From Proales similis (Eukaryota > Rotifera > Eurotatoria > Ploima > Proalidae): a stretch of 64,000 nucleotides of DNA. Every line of letters begins with the position of its first letter. Within the stretch, counting starts at the first letter, position 1. The stretch lies in the NCBI GenBank assembly GCA_019059635.1, contig JAGVRJ010000008.1, positions 1 through 64,000 on the forward strand. Direction: 5' to 3'. The notes beneath the pieces are model-generated. The model had not been told where the DNA came from. It searched no databases and saw nothing but the letters and a program-made list of their open reading frames with translations. Of the stretch, positions 1-14,899 are shown in pieces. The position numbers were made by a program, and so were the translations under genes.

Positions 1-10
1 CCTGGCATTA

Positions 11-121
11 AAACACCTAAACCTAAACCCTAAACCCTAAAACCTAAACCTAAACCCTAAACCTTAAACCTAAACCCTAAACCTAAACCCTAAAAACCCT
101 AAACCTAAACCTAAACCTAAA
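11..121. repeat. telomere-like CCTAAA/CCCTAAA block
   Basis: Irregular alternation of CCTAAA and CCCTAAA, C-rich on the + strand, as expected at the left end of a chromosome. It is not the terminal array itself. The bases before it (1-9) resemble the end of the adjacent 172-bp repeat unit and the bases after it (from about 121) resume that unit, so the block sits at a junction between repeat units. This is subtelomeric or interstitial telomeric DNA. The motif differs from TTAGGG, TTAGG and TTAGGC. Confidence 0.85.
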
Positions 122-124
122 AAA

Positions 125-581
125 GTTTCAGCTCGCTGGCACCAAAAACAGCCGAGATATCCACCGCCGAAGTTTCAGGATTAAATCCCTTGGCCCTGGA
201 CTTAAGTTTTTCTCGGACGGCATCTTTCGGCAGCGTTTGGCACTATTTTTTCCTGTTCCATCTTGTAAGGCTTGGTCTCCTCTGGCATTTAAAAAAGTTT
301 CAGCTCGCTGACACCAAAAACAGCCGAGATATCCACCGCCGAAGTTTCAGGATTAAATCCCTTGGCCCTGGACTTAAGGTTTTCTCGGCCGGCATCTTTC
401 GGCAGCGTTTGGCACTATTTTTTCCTGTTCCATCTTGTAAGGCTTGGTCTACTCTGGCATTTAAAAAAGTTTCAGCTCGCTGACACCAAAAACAGCCGAG
501 ATATCCAACGCCGAAGTTTCCGAACTTAGAGCCTTGGCCCAGGACTTAAGGTTTTCTCGGCCGGCATCTTTCGGCAGCGAA
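125..581. repeat. 172-bp tandem subtelomeric repeat, about 2.65 copies
   Basis: Units begin at 125, 297 and 469, each with GTTTCAGCTCGCTG, giving an exact 172-bp period. The first two are full length and the third diverges after about 581. Copies differ by a few substitutions. Open frames running through this region are by-products of the repetition. Next to telomere-like DNA, it is best read as a telomere-associated satellite. Confidence 0.9.
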
Positions 582-1803
582 GCCTCTGTGTGTCACTCAC
601 TCTCTCCAGCAGATCACAGTCTGTGCTCATCTCGCAACTCACAATTTTGGTAGTGAATTTCAGAGGACAGTGGAATTCAGCGCGAACAAGAACGAGCATC
701 CAGAAGCTTAACAAAGCTGCAACCATTCTTTTTCTTCTGATTTTCAATTTCTTTTGTGGTTTTTTTTCGGACCTACAAAGCACTGAGGGAGAAAGCGCGC
801 TTAAAACAGAAACAGAAAAGCAGGAAAGAAGAAATTCGAGCCAATGAGCCGAGTTCGGGTTTCCTGAAGCGGTTGGAACCCTCCGAGGCCAATAATGGCA
901 AGCGATGAGAATTAATTGGTTTAGGGTTTTGGTTTTAAGAATTAACTGGATCTAAGATGATTGCCAGTCGGTGGCCACCCACACACACTGAGTCTGATTT
1001 CGTCTGTTCCCTCTGTTCTGCTATCCGAAGCTTCCGTCACCAAGAAACCTAAGCAATAAGGGCGGTACCACGGGCCAAGAAGATATGCAATAAAAATTGG
1101 TTATTTTATTTAAACACGACAATTCACACATATAATATTTGCCATTTTGTGTCGTGCAATAGGCGCTGAACATGAGCTTTGCTTTAACTCAAATACATTA
1201 GCTATTGAGACGCCTCATTTTTTAGAGCCATCGTTTTCTCAAAGTAGTCGTTCGGGGTTGCCTTTCTATTCTTAAGGCCGTCATGTGTTATTTCTTGCGC
1301 CGCCAAGTCGCCGTTCTAAGCTTGTTAAAGTGTGGATAAGCAGCTTTTAAAATAGACAGGGAGGCGGGAGTGCGGAAACGCAACTCTAGTTGCGAATGCA
1401 AAGCTGAGTCTGTTATACATGGTTATTTTGGTTTAATTTTACTCTGAAAATAAATTCATGTGCTTTTCCCTATGTCCCAGGCGAATGAAGAAGAATTTTA
1501 TTTCTAGAAAATCGGGAAATTTTGAGAGCCATTAATATATATAAGCATCCAAAAGCGCATGATTTATCGTGAATTAACTTGTTTCTAGGGCTGTCGTTTT
1601 CTTGTATTGAGTTAATCTAATGTTTCTACATTACTTTTCATTACATTACTTAGCATTACTTTTACGATTGCATTACAAAATTCGCATTACCCTATTACTT
1701 TTATAACAATTAATGCATCATTGCACGTTAATTACTACATCACAAGTAATGTGTTAGCTCGTGATCGGAATTCATCTATTTTAAAGTTTTATTTTTGAAA
1801 AAT
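582..1803. other. subtelomeric non-coding stretch
   Basis: No convincing gene. Short open frames on both strands at 526-847 have no family resemblance and start in the repeat. Around 1629-1745 there is a loose CATTACTTTT-type low-complexity repeat. Confidence 0.5.
1629..1745. repeat. degenerate CATTAC-rich low-complexity repeat
   Basis: CATTACTTTT-like words recur imperfectly (cattactttt, cattacatta, cattacttag, cattaccct). It looks like a decayed simple repeat. Confidence 0.55.
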
Positions 1804-2252
1804 CTAGCGCATCTCCAAGGCGTTCGAGCTCGGTGGGGCTTCTGAAGTGGTAAGAGACTGCATATACTCGCGTAAGAAGCCTGGAACCTCTTCATCGTCT
1901 CCGTTTGTATCCGCAGGAGGAAGCAATTGAGCCTCAGGGCAGATATCTAACCCTTTGGTCAAAATCCACCGCTCTGTTTCAGCTTTCTCCGAGGAAGCCA
2001 ATTGGTCCAAGAACTAAGGACACAGAAACGCAGCAACCTGAAGGAACAAAGATTTTAGTGATGAAAAGTTACTGGAAATTGTAGAATTTTAGGAAACTTG
2101 CCCTGTATCTGATGTTGTTGACCCTGCTAAAATGCTTTTCAATGTAAAAGCTCAGCTTATCCAGAAGAACGGTCTTAATAGCCTGTTAATAGTTTATGGC
2201 CTTTCACAGATAAATTCGTTTTGAGAGAGTTGAGAATAACTTCGCAAGTCAT
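1804..2252 (-). CDS. small hypothetical protein, spliced
   Basis: I do not recognise this protein. The last exon, 2013-1804 (70 codons with stop), follows a pyrimidine-rich TTAG acceptor. Its upstream exon, 2182-2102, reads in phase. The intron between them (2101-2014, 88 bp) would start with GC rather than GT (gcaagt, the usual consensus for GC-AG introns). A four-codon first exon starting at ATG 2252-2250 closes the model at about 100 residues but is speculative; the true 5' end may differ. The product is acidic and soluble with no visible membrane segment. It lies between two blocks of subtelomeric repeat, so it could be a subtelomeric family member or a decaying copy. Confidence 0.35.
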
Positions 2253-2460
2253 TATCGTTGGTCTCTGACGAGTGTGATAAATAAAATGTTTCAAAACGTG
2301 TCAAAAAAGTCTAATTAGGCAACAGAAGGACTATCAATATTTTCCTTAAGAAAAAGATGGCAGAAATCGATCAAATAATTTCTATTGGCTTTTCAAAAAG
2401 AGCAGAAAATGAGGGTTATCTTTATATAGATGGTCACTTGATGCATCTCAGTCTCTTCTA

Positions 2461-2720
2461 TCATCTTGAACAATTACAGCTTGCGGGCATCAAACATCAC
2501 AAAGAAGCACTCTTGGAAAAACCTGCATTGAGTTTCCATGACCGGGCCTCAAGGTTTCCTTCACCCGGCATCTTTCGACATCGCTTGGCATCACTGCCAA
2601 CTACTTCTTTCAGAAGTTCAGGGCCTCCTCTAACACCCTGCACATTTCCAGCTCAAGATCTACTAAAATCCTAAACCCACCTTAACCCTAATCCTAATCT
2701 TAACCCTAAAACCTCAACCT
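2461..2720. repeat. diverged subtelomeric repeat copy with degenerate telomere-like tail
   Basis: This stretch repeats the order of landmarks seen at 125-581: acagctt...ggcatcaaacatc, then gagtttcc, ccggcatctttcg, cgcttggca, then a telomere-like tail (cctaaaccc, taaccctaat, taaccctaaaacct). Similarity is clear but much lower than among the first copies. A 105-residue frame at 2357-2674 crosses it and I do not treat that frame as a gene. Confidence 0.65.
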
Positions 2721-2958
2721 ATTTCTTTAGTTTTACTATATTTTTTCCTTAAGATTTAATACTGTCTTCTTATTTCATTTAAACGGTTGAATTTAATGCA
2801 TTTTCACATTGAGTTTTCTATACACTATAGTGACAAGTTTTCATTGTCTCCTTATACGCGAGGGTAGCTTTATTGTTTATAATTTAACGTCTAGTATATA
2901 CGCTTACTTTGCAGTTCATTATAATGGTTTGTGCTTGCAAAGCTTATGCTCTGTTTAG

Positions 2959-4751
2959 AAAATTATAGATTGGTTTCGTGGTCAAAAAAAGAAGGGTTTT
3001 TCTTACATCATGATATTCGACGTTGATCACCTGGCTACATTCACTGTAGGTCCAAAACAAGGTAAACATGAAAATGCGAGTTAAGAGACTACTGTAACAC
3101 TTTTTTAGGCCTTCTTCGTGCAGAAGAAGGTATGAGAAAGTTAAGGAGCATGGAAAAGTCACATGGAATCTGGACTATGGAATGCCAAATTAAATTGAAA
3201 GATGATGAACTTGTCATAATTGATAAGAAAATTGCGGTATACCTATTTCCACTTATAAATCAAATTAATTTTCCCAACTTGTGTATAGCAAGAAGTTGAG
3301 CGCTTTCCATTAGAACTCATATGTGAACCAACAAGCGTTACAAGCGAAGACAAAAAAGATATATACAACAATATTCTTCTTTTTACTGTTCTTGGAAATC
3401 CTCAAAATGGGAAAATCCAATCAACCGAAATGCATATTTTTCAATGCACGAATGTTCACGTAATAATGATATTTCTCGTCCTAGATATTAATCGAAATAA
3501 TCAGCTTGTTTAAACCTTAAGTCGGCTGAGCTAGTAGATCAGATTTTTAAGGCTAAGGGCACACGAGGCCGTCCGAAACAAGTTGATCTACAAACAGATA
3601 ACAAGCATAGTTTAAGGACAACGAATTTGCAAACGGGAAATGGAATCAAGAATAGTGAAGAAAGTAACGGGTCTGGTCTTAGAAATAACAGCAGGATGAA
3701 CCAATCAACTCCGATCTCAAATCCAAAAACCGCCAGCATTATCAGCCAATATTCTTCATCCGAACTTCAGTTCTTGCTGAAGTTGCTGAATAATAGCTTT
3801 GATGACATCGAAGAATTTGTGGCCAAAATGCAGATGACAATAGGAAGTCTTAAAACTAAAAGGAGTAAAAAAAAAATACCTCAAGCATCTAAGCTCTCGC
3901 AATTGCCATCAACTCAAAGCCTAATCGACATTCTGCAAAAGATAAAGCTTGCTTTAAACTTATTAGCCAAACTAAAATCCAACATTCACGATCCCAATGC
4001 ACCTGAACTTGTGCATTACCTTTTTACAGCACTGGCATATATTCTTAACACAACAGATGAGCTGCCTTATCAAGGAATAGCAAAAACAGTTTGGATCCCT
4101 TTATTCGAATCAAATACCATAGATCTGCTTGTGAACTGTCTTACATCAAAAGAGCATGATTTATTAAAGAGCCTCGGCGATGCTTGGAACGTATCATTCG
4201 AAGAAATTCAATCAAACTCTCACAGCTATGGTCATCTGGGGAATCTTTCCTATTCTCCCAAGTTTTATAACGGATGGAGTCCTATAACAACTGAGCTAAT
4301 CCAAAAAACTGAAATAATCAAAGATTCTAATTCTCAAGTTCAGAAAATCAACTTAAGCAATCCCGATAAAATTGATCGTCTCTTACCAATTCAGAAAAGC
4401 AGAGCTCAGAAATCTCATTTAGAGGCTAATACTGAGGGTAATAACCATAAATTAACCTACAATCAGCATATAGATAAGAATTCAAGAAAACAAGAGAACA
4501 CTGACCATGGTAGTAGCATGAAGCGATGGGCAATAAATCTAGCTTATCGAGAGGCAAAGGTGTTTGAAGTTATTCATGGAAGACAAGGCTCAAATGAAAA
4601 GGAGTTAACTGTGAAATCTGGCGAGCTTCTTGAAGTTTTAGACGACAAAAAAAATTGGTGGAAAGTAAGAAATGTTACGGGATGCATTGGGCATGTACCT
4701 GTTACCATTCTTCGTCCGTTTGAAATGAGTTCTGCATCAATAACAAACTAA
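2959..4751 (+). CDS. EPS8-like protein: PTB plus SH3, 5' end unresolved
   Basis: Adaptor of the EPS8 family, which links receptor tyrosine kinase signalling to Rac and actin. Exons: (2959 or further upstream)-3061, 3109-3236, 3289-3459, 3522-4751; introns 47, 52 and 62 bp. The first three exons give the PTB domain, starting FDVDHLATF and ending MHIFQCTNVH. The next block, DPNAPELVHYLF, is the EPS8 linker signature. The SH3 domain closes the protein, with ELTVKSGELLEVLDDKKNWW then KVRN. An in-frame ATG at 3010 lies only four residues before the PTB, so I suspect an upstream exon spliced at the TTTAG ending at 2958. The protein stops about 10 residues after the SH3, so the C-terminal actin-capping/bundling effector region of EPS8 is missing. 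An AATAAA lies near 4864. Confidence 0.85.
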
Positions 4752-5131
4752 GGCCAGAAAACCTTTTTAATCGGCCCATCAAATACTCAATTTGAAATTT
4801 TTATAGCTTTTTCAAAGAAATGATAATATAAATTAAATTGTAGCCTCCGCTTATTTCTAAATTAATAAAGCAAACTTTCAATAAAATAATTAAAATTATA
4901 TTTCCTCAAACTCTAATTGTAATCTTAAGCCCGCCATTTTTTTCGCATAATTTTACAATACTCGAGCCAAATTTCTCTTTTTATTATGAATAGTAAATAA
5001 ATTATCTCAAAACTCATAACTAATTCTACTATGATGTAGAGCGTCTATTCGTCTATTCGATGTAACAGAAATTTTTACTTAAGACTTTCTTTTTGTTTTT
5101 TAGCGGTTTGTTATCCATATTTTAAATCGCA

Positions 5132-8100
5132 ATGCACAGTCAAGCTAGCTACTTGACCGTTCAAACTATAACCCCTGCATGGCTCATGCAGAACTATCCA
5201 GACTCCTTCTTTGAACTGATCAAATCTGGAAATATCGAGAGCGTCAAGGGCCTGCTACAGCCTCAACTCGATGAAAACGGAAATGAGGTTTTAGCTATCG
5301 AATCTATAGATTTAGAAATATGCGACCAGGTACCAGGAATAGATTTCGGTGTTGAATCATTGTTTGAGCAGATCCATTCTCAACTTTTTCTCAAAGGTCA
5401 AGCAGACACCTCTTCTACTGGCGACTCGTTACAATTCAACAGATATTGCTTTATTTCTACTCGAAAAGGGAGCGAAGATTAATAAAAGAGATCTAGTATG
5501 TCTAAATGTGGAAAAATTAAAGCATCCTAACAGTTCCTTTTTCAGGACAACTGGACGCCAATGTTAAATGCTTGTTTTAACGGAAACTTACAAATTGTAG
5601 AAGTTCTTATTGGCCAAAAAGCGTTCATTGAAGACAGAGATAATGGAGGTTTTACACCTTTAATGTGGGCATGTTATAAAAACTATCCTAATATTGCTGA
5701 ACTCCTGATTAAAAATGGAGCGAATGTTAATGCCCAATGCAAGGTATTGTATTTAGATGATTGCCTCAACTCTTCCGATCTAACAATTACATATAGAACT
5801 CAATAAGCTGTCTTGCGTGGGCATCTGGTCGTGGACATATTGATATAGTTCGACTACTGCTTAGTCAAACTGGTATTAAAGTTGATCTGCCGGATCAAAA
5901 TAACTCGACGCCCCTTCTATGGGTCAGTAGAATTAGTGAAAAAAGTAAACTTTTACTGATATGATCAAGTAGGCCGCTAGAAAAGGGGACTCTTTAATTG
6001 TCGAAGCGCTTGTCGATAGTAATGCCAATCCAGAGGCCATAGGAATGGTAACCATTCAAATGTTATTTAATCAAAATATTATTAGAGTTTTGAGAACTCA
6101 AGAACAAAATGACTCCACTACTGGCTAGTTGCTATTATATGCACCAAGAAGTCGCTCTCTTTCTGGCGGAAATAACCTCAACACACATAAATCAAGCAGA
6201 TAAGGTTGGGAGTTAATTTCTAATACCACGAATATGGGAGCCTTTATGAAAAACTGATCTCATATAGGATGGGAATACAGCCCTTAGCTTGGCTGTAAAA
6301 CACGGTTATACTGATGTTGTTCTTAAACTTATTGAGAATGGAGCTTACGTGAATATCGCCAATCGGGTAAATGTTTTGAGTGGGAAAAAACTTAACACTT
6401 AAACTGGCATCGTTTAATAAAATAGAAAGGGGACAACGTGCTCATCATTGCAGTGAAAGGAGGATATATCAAGATTGTTCAGGCTTTACTTAATCGGCAT
6501 GTCGATATGGACTCACTTGGGAATGTAAATAAGCTTATCGGTTACATGACAAGTTTGCTAAAATTTCTTTGAAGCAAGGGAAAACCGCACTTCATTGGGC
6601 TATCGAAAAAGGTCAAGATGAGATAGTTCGAACTATTCTCGACTATAAGCCTGATTTAGAAATAAGCACAAAGGTAACAAGATACCGTCAATTATTTGGA
6701 ACTACTAAAAATGTATAAAAGGATGGTGATACACCCCTGTTACTTGCGGTTAAAAAAAAAAGTACCAAAATTGTCAACGAATTACTCGCAGAAGGATCTA
6801 GAGTATCAGCAGTTGACAAGGTTAAATTCGTATAATTTCTTGCTTCTAATCAGTTTAATTTGAATATTATCTTTGATTAGAATGGTGATAATTCATTGCA
6901 TATTGCGCTGAGGAATCGAAATAAAGACATAGCTGCGTCCATACTTACAAATCCTAAAAACAGTAAATATCTTTACAAGCCGAACAAAAAGGGAGAAACT
7001 GCTCATAAAATCGACTCTCTCAATCCTAAGAGTATATTAACACAAATATTGGGTGCAAGTATGTAAATAATCGCAAATTTTGAAATAAAATTCATTATCT
7101 TTTTAGGACAACTTAATATGAACGAGGAAAATATCATGAACTACGAAATCTATAGCTGTTCTTTGGCTGAAATCCTGAGCGAGCCCTCGCTGAATACGCC
7201 AATTTCAGTCGGTTTATTCGCAAAATGGGGAAGTGGAAAATCGTTTGTATTATCACAACTTAGAAAAGAAATGGAAAGTTATGCGAATTTAACGGATGTT
7301 ATTCAGTTCAAATTCTCTATATTGCTTACAAGCTCAATAATTATTACCAGCTTTTTGATAAGTCTTCCTCTGTATATCTACAAATGGTATATTGCCTTAA
7401 TTACTTTCCTTGCATTATCTTTAGTTCTTTTCGCATCGACAGGTAATATGGCTAACTTAAATTAAGTTATGCAAGAATCAACTGTTATTTCAACTTTTGT
7501 TTTAGGTGTTTGCCTATATTTCCATGAAAAAAGGTCAGAAAAATGGGCAAAATATTCTTGCAAGAAATTATCTGAATTCGTCAAGCAAATTGAACTTTTG
7601 CTGAAAATTGTTTTCCTAAACCCATCAAATGTTGATGTTAAAAACTCAAGCACCGGCCAAAATCTCAGGTAGTTATCTCAACTTTTTGAACATGGACGAA
7701 TAATTGACTGTTTTAGGTTTATTTTCACTGAGTATGGAAAAATAACTTCAATCGGAAGCGAAAAGGCTCTTGCGATGATGATAAATCTTTTATATTCTAA
7801 TATTGAGTCACAATACGGATCTTTCGCTACCAGACTATGTCGGGTTTTCGAGCCTAAATCACATTCAAGAACTAAATTCAGAATGATTTGTTGCATACCA
7901 AGTTTTGTGTTGGTTATTTTCCTGATAGTCAACTGTGTCGCACTTGTCATGTTTCTGGAAGTTAATGAATTTAGTCTTCAAAACACAAGCAAAAATGGTC
8001 GAGTGTTTTTTAAAGCGCTAATCGTGCTGCTTGCTATAACAGTTATGCTATCTTTTAAAACCATTTTCAAACTTGTTTCAAACTGTTTTACATCTCCTAG

Positions 8101-10276
8101 CTATCTAAAAAACTGGTCTACAAAGCGAAAAAGTCGCAGTTTATCATCAGAAGCTCAAAGAACTGAAACCTTTATCTGTAGACTTAAAAAGGAAGTTGAT
8201 ATGATTTCTCAAATTGTTCGAACAATCGATAGCTTTACTGAAAGTTGCACAAGACTGGTTCTAATTGTTGACGGTCTTGATAGCTGTGAGCAAAACAAAA
8301 TTGTAGAAATCCTTGAGGTTCTCCATGTGCTTTTCACACATGAAGGGGATCCGTTTATTAGTATAATTGCGGTAGATCCTCATGTTCTCATAAAAGGCAT
8401 TGAGGGTAATATGGAGCATTTATTCAAACACGGAAACATCAATGGAAACGATTATATCAAAACTCTTATTCACTTACCAGTATTCTTACAATCAAATCTA
8501 AGTGGAGCAAAAGGGTTCGTTTCTTCAAAGGTTTTTTTAAAGGGCAGTTCAAAACGTTTAACGAACTCGGTAACAAATAAATCCCATCGGATACTCTTAA
8601 TTTTAGCCCTTAACATTTTTTTGAAAGGCCGGTTCTTCTATGGAAGCCATGAGTAAGCTTAGTAACGAAGTTAACAAAAAAAAGAAAGGAGCCAACAATC
8701 GACTGGTACGAAAATTTTAATTTCTTAATATTGGTTAATTTTAAGATTCAAAATATATAGTTTAATAATTACGATCTGACCGAACACATAATGAAAGACG
8801 AGTCATTCTTGGATATAAATCCGAGGATTATGAGACGGCTCATAAACATATTCGCGTTAACAGGACGGCTATTGCGTGCGCATCGGATTGTTTTCAATTG
8901 GAGAATGCTTGCAGGATGGATTTACTTAAATGAGCAGTGGCCTTACAGATGTTCGTGGATAATTATGTACCTTGAAGATAATGAACATGAGTTTCAAGAT
9001 GACCAGACTTTAAATGAGGTTTACGAAAGAGTCAAATCAGTGGTTCCGATGATTAACGAACCACTTTTAGAGTTAGACAGAAATTACCGAAAATTCGAAC
9101 AGTTTATTGAGCGTTTCAAACCTAAAATATCCGTAAGATTTCTTAAGCAAGCGCTTCCATGTACCACTAACTTGGATCCTTTTTTGATCAAATTGATAAA
9201 AGGTTAGTTTTAACTTAATTTTCAAGATGCTGAAGATGCTGTTCTAAATATGCGAAGAATCCATAGAAAATAAAAATGAGCCTCAATTTAATTCGGTAGC
9301 ATCTATTGATTATCAAGGACAAATCATACCATCAATAAGATCAAACGTTTCAAGCGACTTGTTACAAATTCCAAATTATATAGGTAGCCGTCTTAACCCT
9401 TGCTACGAGAGTTCTTTCGATGCTTCGGAAATCACCAAAAGCCTGATGATTGATATCGGAAAGCCTTTGCTTCATATGACTTCTTTGGAAGTCTTGCAGG
9501 CTTTGGATGAAATTGAATTAATTTCCGCAGACTTTAAAGAGCTTTACCGTGTAACAATAACTGAAAAAAACATAAACGGTCGAGTGCTTGCAATGTGTAA
9601 TATTGAAGAACTAAGAAATGAATTAAAGATGACTTTTGGAGATTGGTATCTTTTCAAAGAATGGCTACTTGAAAAGCGTTCAAAAATTGCTTTGGAGCTG
9701 TCCAAAAGTCAAGCTAAATCAATTTCTAATGACAAGAAAAACGATAAACATGTCAAACTAATTGGGAACATAGCTGATTTTGAAAATCAAGAGCTTTTAA
9801 CAAAAAATCATGTATTAAACGAACTAGGCGAATCTGCCGAACCAATTAAATTAAGTCGCTTATCTTCTAATTTGAATGACCAACCAGAAAACTTCCCGAC
9901 TGATATATTCTATAGTCAAAATCAAGAACAGTCATTATCAGACTCGACTGAGAACTTATTGCCTAATTTAAAAAGAAATCATGCTAACCAATCTAGACTA
10001 TCGTCAAGTTTCAAAGGTGTGCTGATAAAATTTTTCTTATTTAAAATTGACTAATTTCTAATAGAACTTAGACCTGGATTCATATTAAGCCATCATTCTG
10101 ATAATCTAATAGGATCTTCGACCAAGCAATTTAAGTCTTTGTCTGATGGTAAGATCTCTCTTAGGGCATCACATTTTTATGATCGGATATTTTATTAAAC
10201 AAAAGCGCCTTCCCTTTCGGCTCTTAATCGACAGTTGGATTCTGATGAAGAAAGTCTTTTGAAAGAAGATAAATAG
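5132..10276 (+). CDS. KIDINS220: KIDINS220/ARMS: ankyrin repeats, KAP P-loop NTPase, SAM-like domain
   Basis: Membrane scaffold for neurotrophin and other receptors. Exons: 5132-5287, 5403-5495, 5546-5743, 5797-5922, 5973-6047, 6103-6204, 6268-6366, 6426-6524, 6575-6673, 6722-6820, 6881-7058, 7107-7442, 7506-7668, 7717-8569, 8628-8705, 8761-9202, 9258-10016, 10065-10148, 10206-10276; 1369 residues. Introns are 50-115 bp. Several exons are exactly 99 nt (33 codons), so each ankyrin repeat tends to have its own exon. The KAP domain has Walker A AKWGSGKS and Walker [10 protein letters not shown], with four hydrophobic segments between them. SAM-like motif: [15 protein letters not shown]. It is shorter than vertebrate KIDINS220 (about 1770) and ends LLKEDK without a PDZ ligand. 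The start is the ATG opening the first exon. Confidence 0.93.
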
Positions 10277-10726
10277 CCAGTAAACCCCCGAATTCAATTC
10301 AATTTTGTTTTTACCTAAATCTGAAATTGAAGGCATCAAGCATCCTGAAACTTTTTAAAGAAAGAATTTTAAGAGAAAAGAATCAGAAGCTGGAGCAGCT
10401 GCAGCCAATAGGAACCTACAAAAGGAACCTGATTCCCTAATATATAAATTATTAAAGTTCTTTTGTTTCGAACCTTAGAAATTCGAGCTTGCTCGACAGC
10501 TAAATAAACAAAAGCGACAGAAAAGTTTTTTTTTAATTTCGCAGAGTTTCTATATTATTTTTTGATTGGAAGAATTTTATTACACTATATAGTTACAAGT
10601 CCTATACCTTTTTTAAGCAAATTAGCTGGGTTTTAATGAATTATATGATTTTAGAATGTCGAATATACAAGTGTAAAATTCATTGTCATGAATGGTGAAT
10701 TTTGTATGATAGACTGTCTAAGTAAT
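10277..10726. other. convergent intergenic gap
   Basis: AT-rich 3' flanks of KIDINS220 (+) and PCNA (-). I see no further gene. Confidence 0.6.
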
Positions 10727-12917
<2,191 letters not shown>

Positions 12918-14805
12918 ATGCAAACCGGAGATTACTATTCCTATAACCAAGCCTATAGCGCAAACGGCTATATGTACCCTACGGCAGCCACTTATAACTT
13001 TTCTTACCCTTATCAGGCACGCTTCAGATCCAATACCCGTAAAGAAAAGATGAACGGTACCGATGAATCTATTCACTTGATAAAATCTCGAAGAGCTGGA
13101 GGCAAGCTTTAAACTTTTGAATTTTGTGGCTTTGTTTAAGTTTGCTTTTTTTACCTTTATAGATAGTGCACCACCATCCCGAAGATCACAGAGTGGAAAT
13201 TCATTTGCCAAATCCTCCAATGCTGAAGATGGATTTTTTACTCCTCATTCTAGACAGCAAAGTCATTCTATCGAGCGAAGCATTTCGCCAAGCATATTGC
13301 TTGAGGAAAGTGCGAGTGGAAGAAGCAAACCCAGTAGAAGATCTAATAAAAGAGAAAACAATAGCTTTAGCGATGGAACACCTATTCAAGAGTTCTATGC
13401 TGAGAATCAACAATATCCTTACTCAGCTAACGGATATTATAGGGAGCAAGAGGGTTGGACGGGCTATCCTGATCAACAACAGCAATATTATGGCTGGAAC
13501 CGACAGGGCTACGAAGGTGCACCAGGGGCTCCGAGTTCTGATTATCAGTATCAGGCGCCCCAACAAGCCCAGTTTGAGTATGGTTCTGGAGAGCAACAAG
13601 CTCAGGGATCGCGACAAGATGGATTCGCTGTAACACCTTATGATCCAGGTTATTGCAACCAGATAGAACCCCCAATACAAGCATGCTTACCGCCAGGTGC
13701 GAAAATAGTTGCTGAGTACTTTTTAGGCTATCTTGATGAGCAGCCAAGACAAGAACAACCGCAACCTCAACCTCAGTATCAATACCAGCAAGTACCGTGC
13801 CCACCGCCCCAACCTCAACCACAATATCAAATTTTTCAGCAGCCTCAATGTCAACCTCAGTATCAAACTCAATATCAATACCAACCTCAATATCAATGCT
13901 CTAGCGACTACCAATACCAGAGTCAATACCAACAGGTTCAGCCAGTTCAACCGGCATACAAAGAAGAAGTAGACATCGAAATTTGGGATCGTAAAGACGG
14001 GAAAGACGCTGAAAGCAAAAAAGTAGCTGATGACATTCTTGACTTCCTAAAAGATCATTTAGAAAAAATGACCTGCAAATCAGAAGCAATTCAACCTATA
14101 TTTGTCATGCCCAAAGGAAGTGAGCAATCTCAAAAACCAATATACATTCCAAGAAATGTTTATGTGCCAGTGATAAGGCCCGTATTCGTACCTAGGGAAA
14201 GAATTATTGTAAGACCACAAATTGTTCACGTTGCACGGCCTGTGCTGGTTGATCGTCCTGTTCCAATCCAACAGCGTCCGATTGTAATTGAGCGTGATAG
14301 GCCCGTTCCTGTTAGAGTTGAAAATATTGAAAAATCTGAACCAGCAGAGAACTGTGTGCAAAAAAATATTGAATGTGGGGAAGAAGTAACTTATCATGAA
14401 TTTACGGAACAATGCTGCGAAGAAAAACCAGTCTCGGAAAATCCTTGTGCAGAACCAATTTCCTATGAAAACGATAACAGAAAATTGGAGGTTTTGAATC
14501 TTTTGGAAGAGGCAGAAAGAAGAAGAAACCTACAGAATAGATCTAGTGAACATTTTGAAAGCCAATCCAAAAATTTGAGCTCAATCATCGGAAACTCTCA
14601 AGGATACACTCTAGAAGTGCTAGATCAAAGAGTAAGCAACCGATTCGAAAAAACCGACCAAGAGACGATCAGGGAGCGTTATGGCATCGACTCATATGAG
14701 TACATGCCTGAAGATAAACAAGCCTATAGCCAGTCAGAGTCCGCGTATCAAGGCCAAACTGGCAACGCAGTTTCGTCGGCGGCGTCAATGCAAAGTTTCC
14801 AATGA
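12918..14805 (+). CDS. Tyr/Gln-rich low-complexity protein with Arg-Pro-Val repeats
   Basis: Unassigned protein of 593 residues. Exons 12918-13056 and 13163-14805; the 106-bp intron splits a GAT codon. The start is ATG 12918; an in-frame GTG 12 bases upstream is not needed. Three parts are visible. The first roughly 225 residues are Ser/Tyr/Gln/Gly-rich. Residues 225-312 are a Gln-Tyr-Pro tract (repeats of PQYQYQ type), prion-like in composition. Residues about 358-435 carry tandem Pro-Val elements (RPVFVPRERIIV, RPVLVDRPVPI, RDRPVPVRVE) reminiscent of articulin or alveolin repeats. The rest is Cys- and Glu-rich, then helical. No signal peptide or membrane segment. A structural or filament role is an inference from composition only. 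Confidence 0.75.
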
Positions 14806-14899
14806 TGGCACTCAAGAACTCTTAATAATTTGCTCTCTTTTTTCAGCATTAAGAAAGATGCTATTTAACGAAGTAGATCATTTTCATGCATCTTTCAGC

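Noticed and set aside
190-483. 97-codon open frame on the + strand
   Set aside because: It spans the 172-bp tandem repeat and repeats itself with the unit; it is a by-product of the repeat.
2357-2674. 105-codon frame near the subtelomeric repeat
   Set aside because: It overlaps the diverged repeat copy and its telomere-like tail; no family resemblance.
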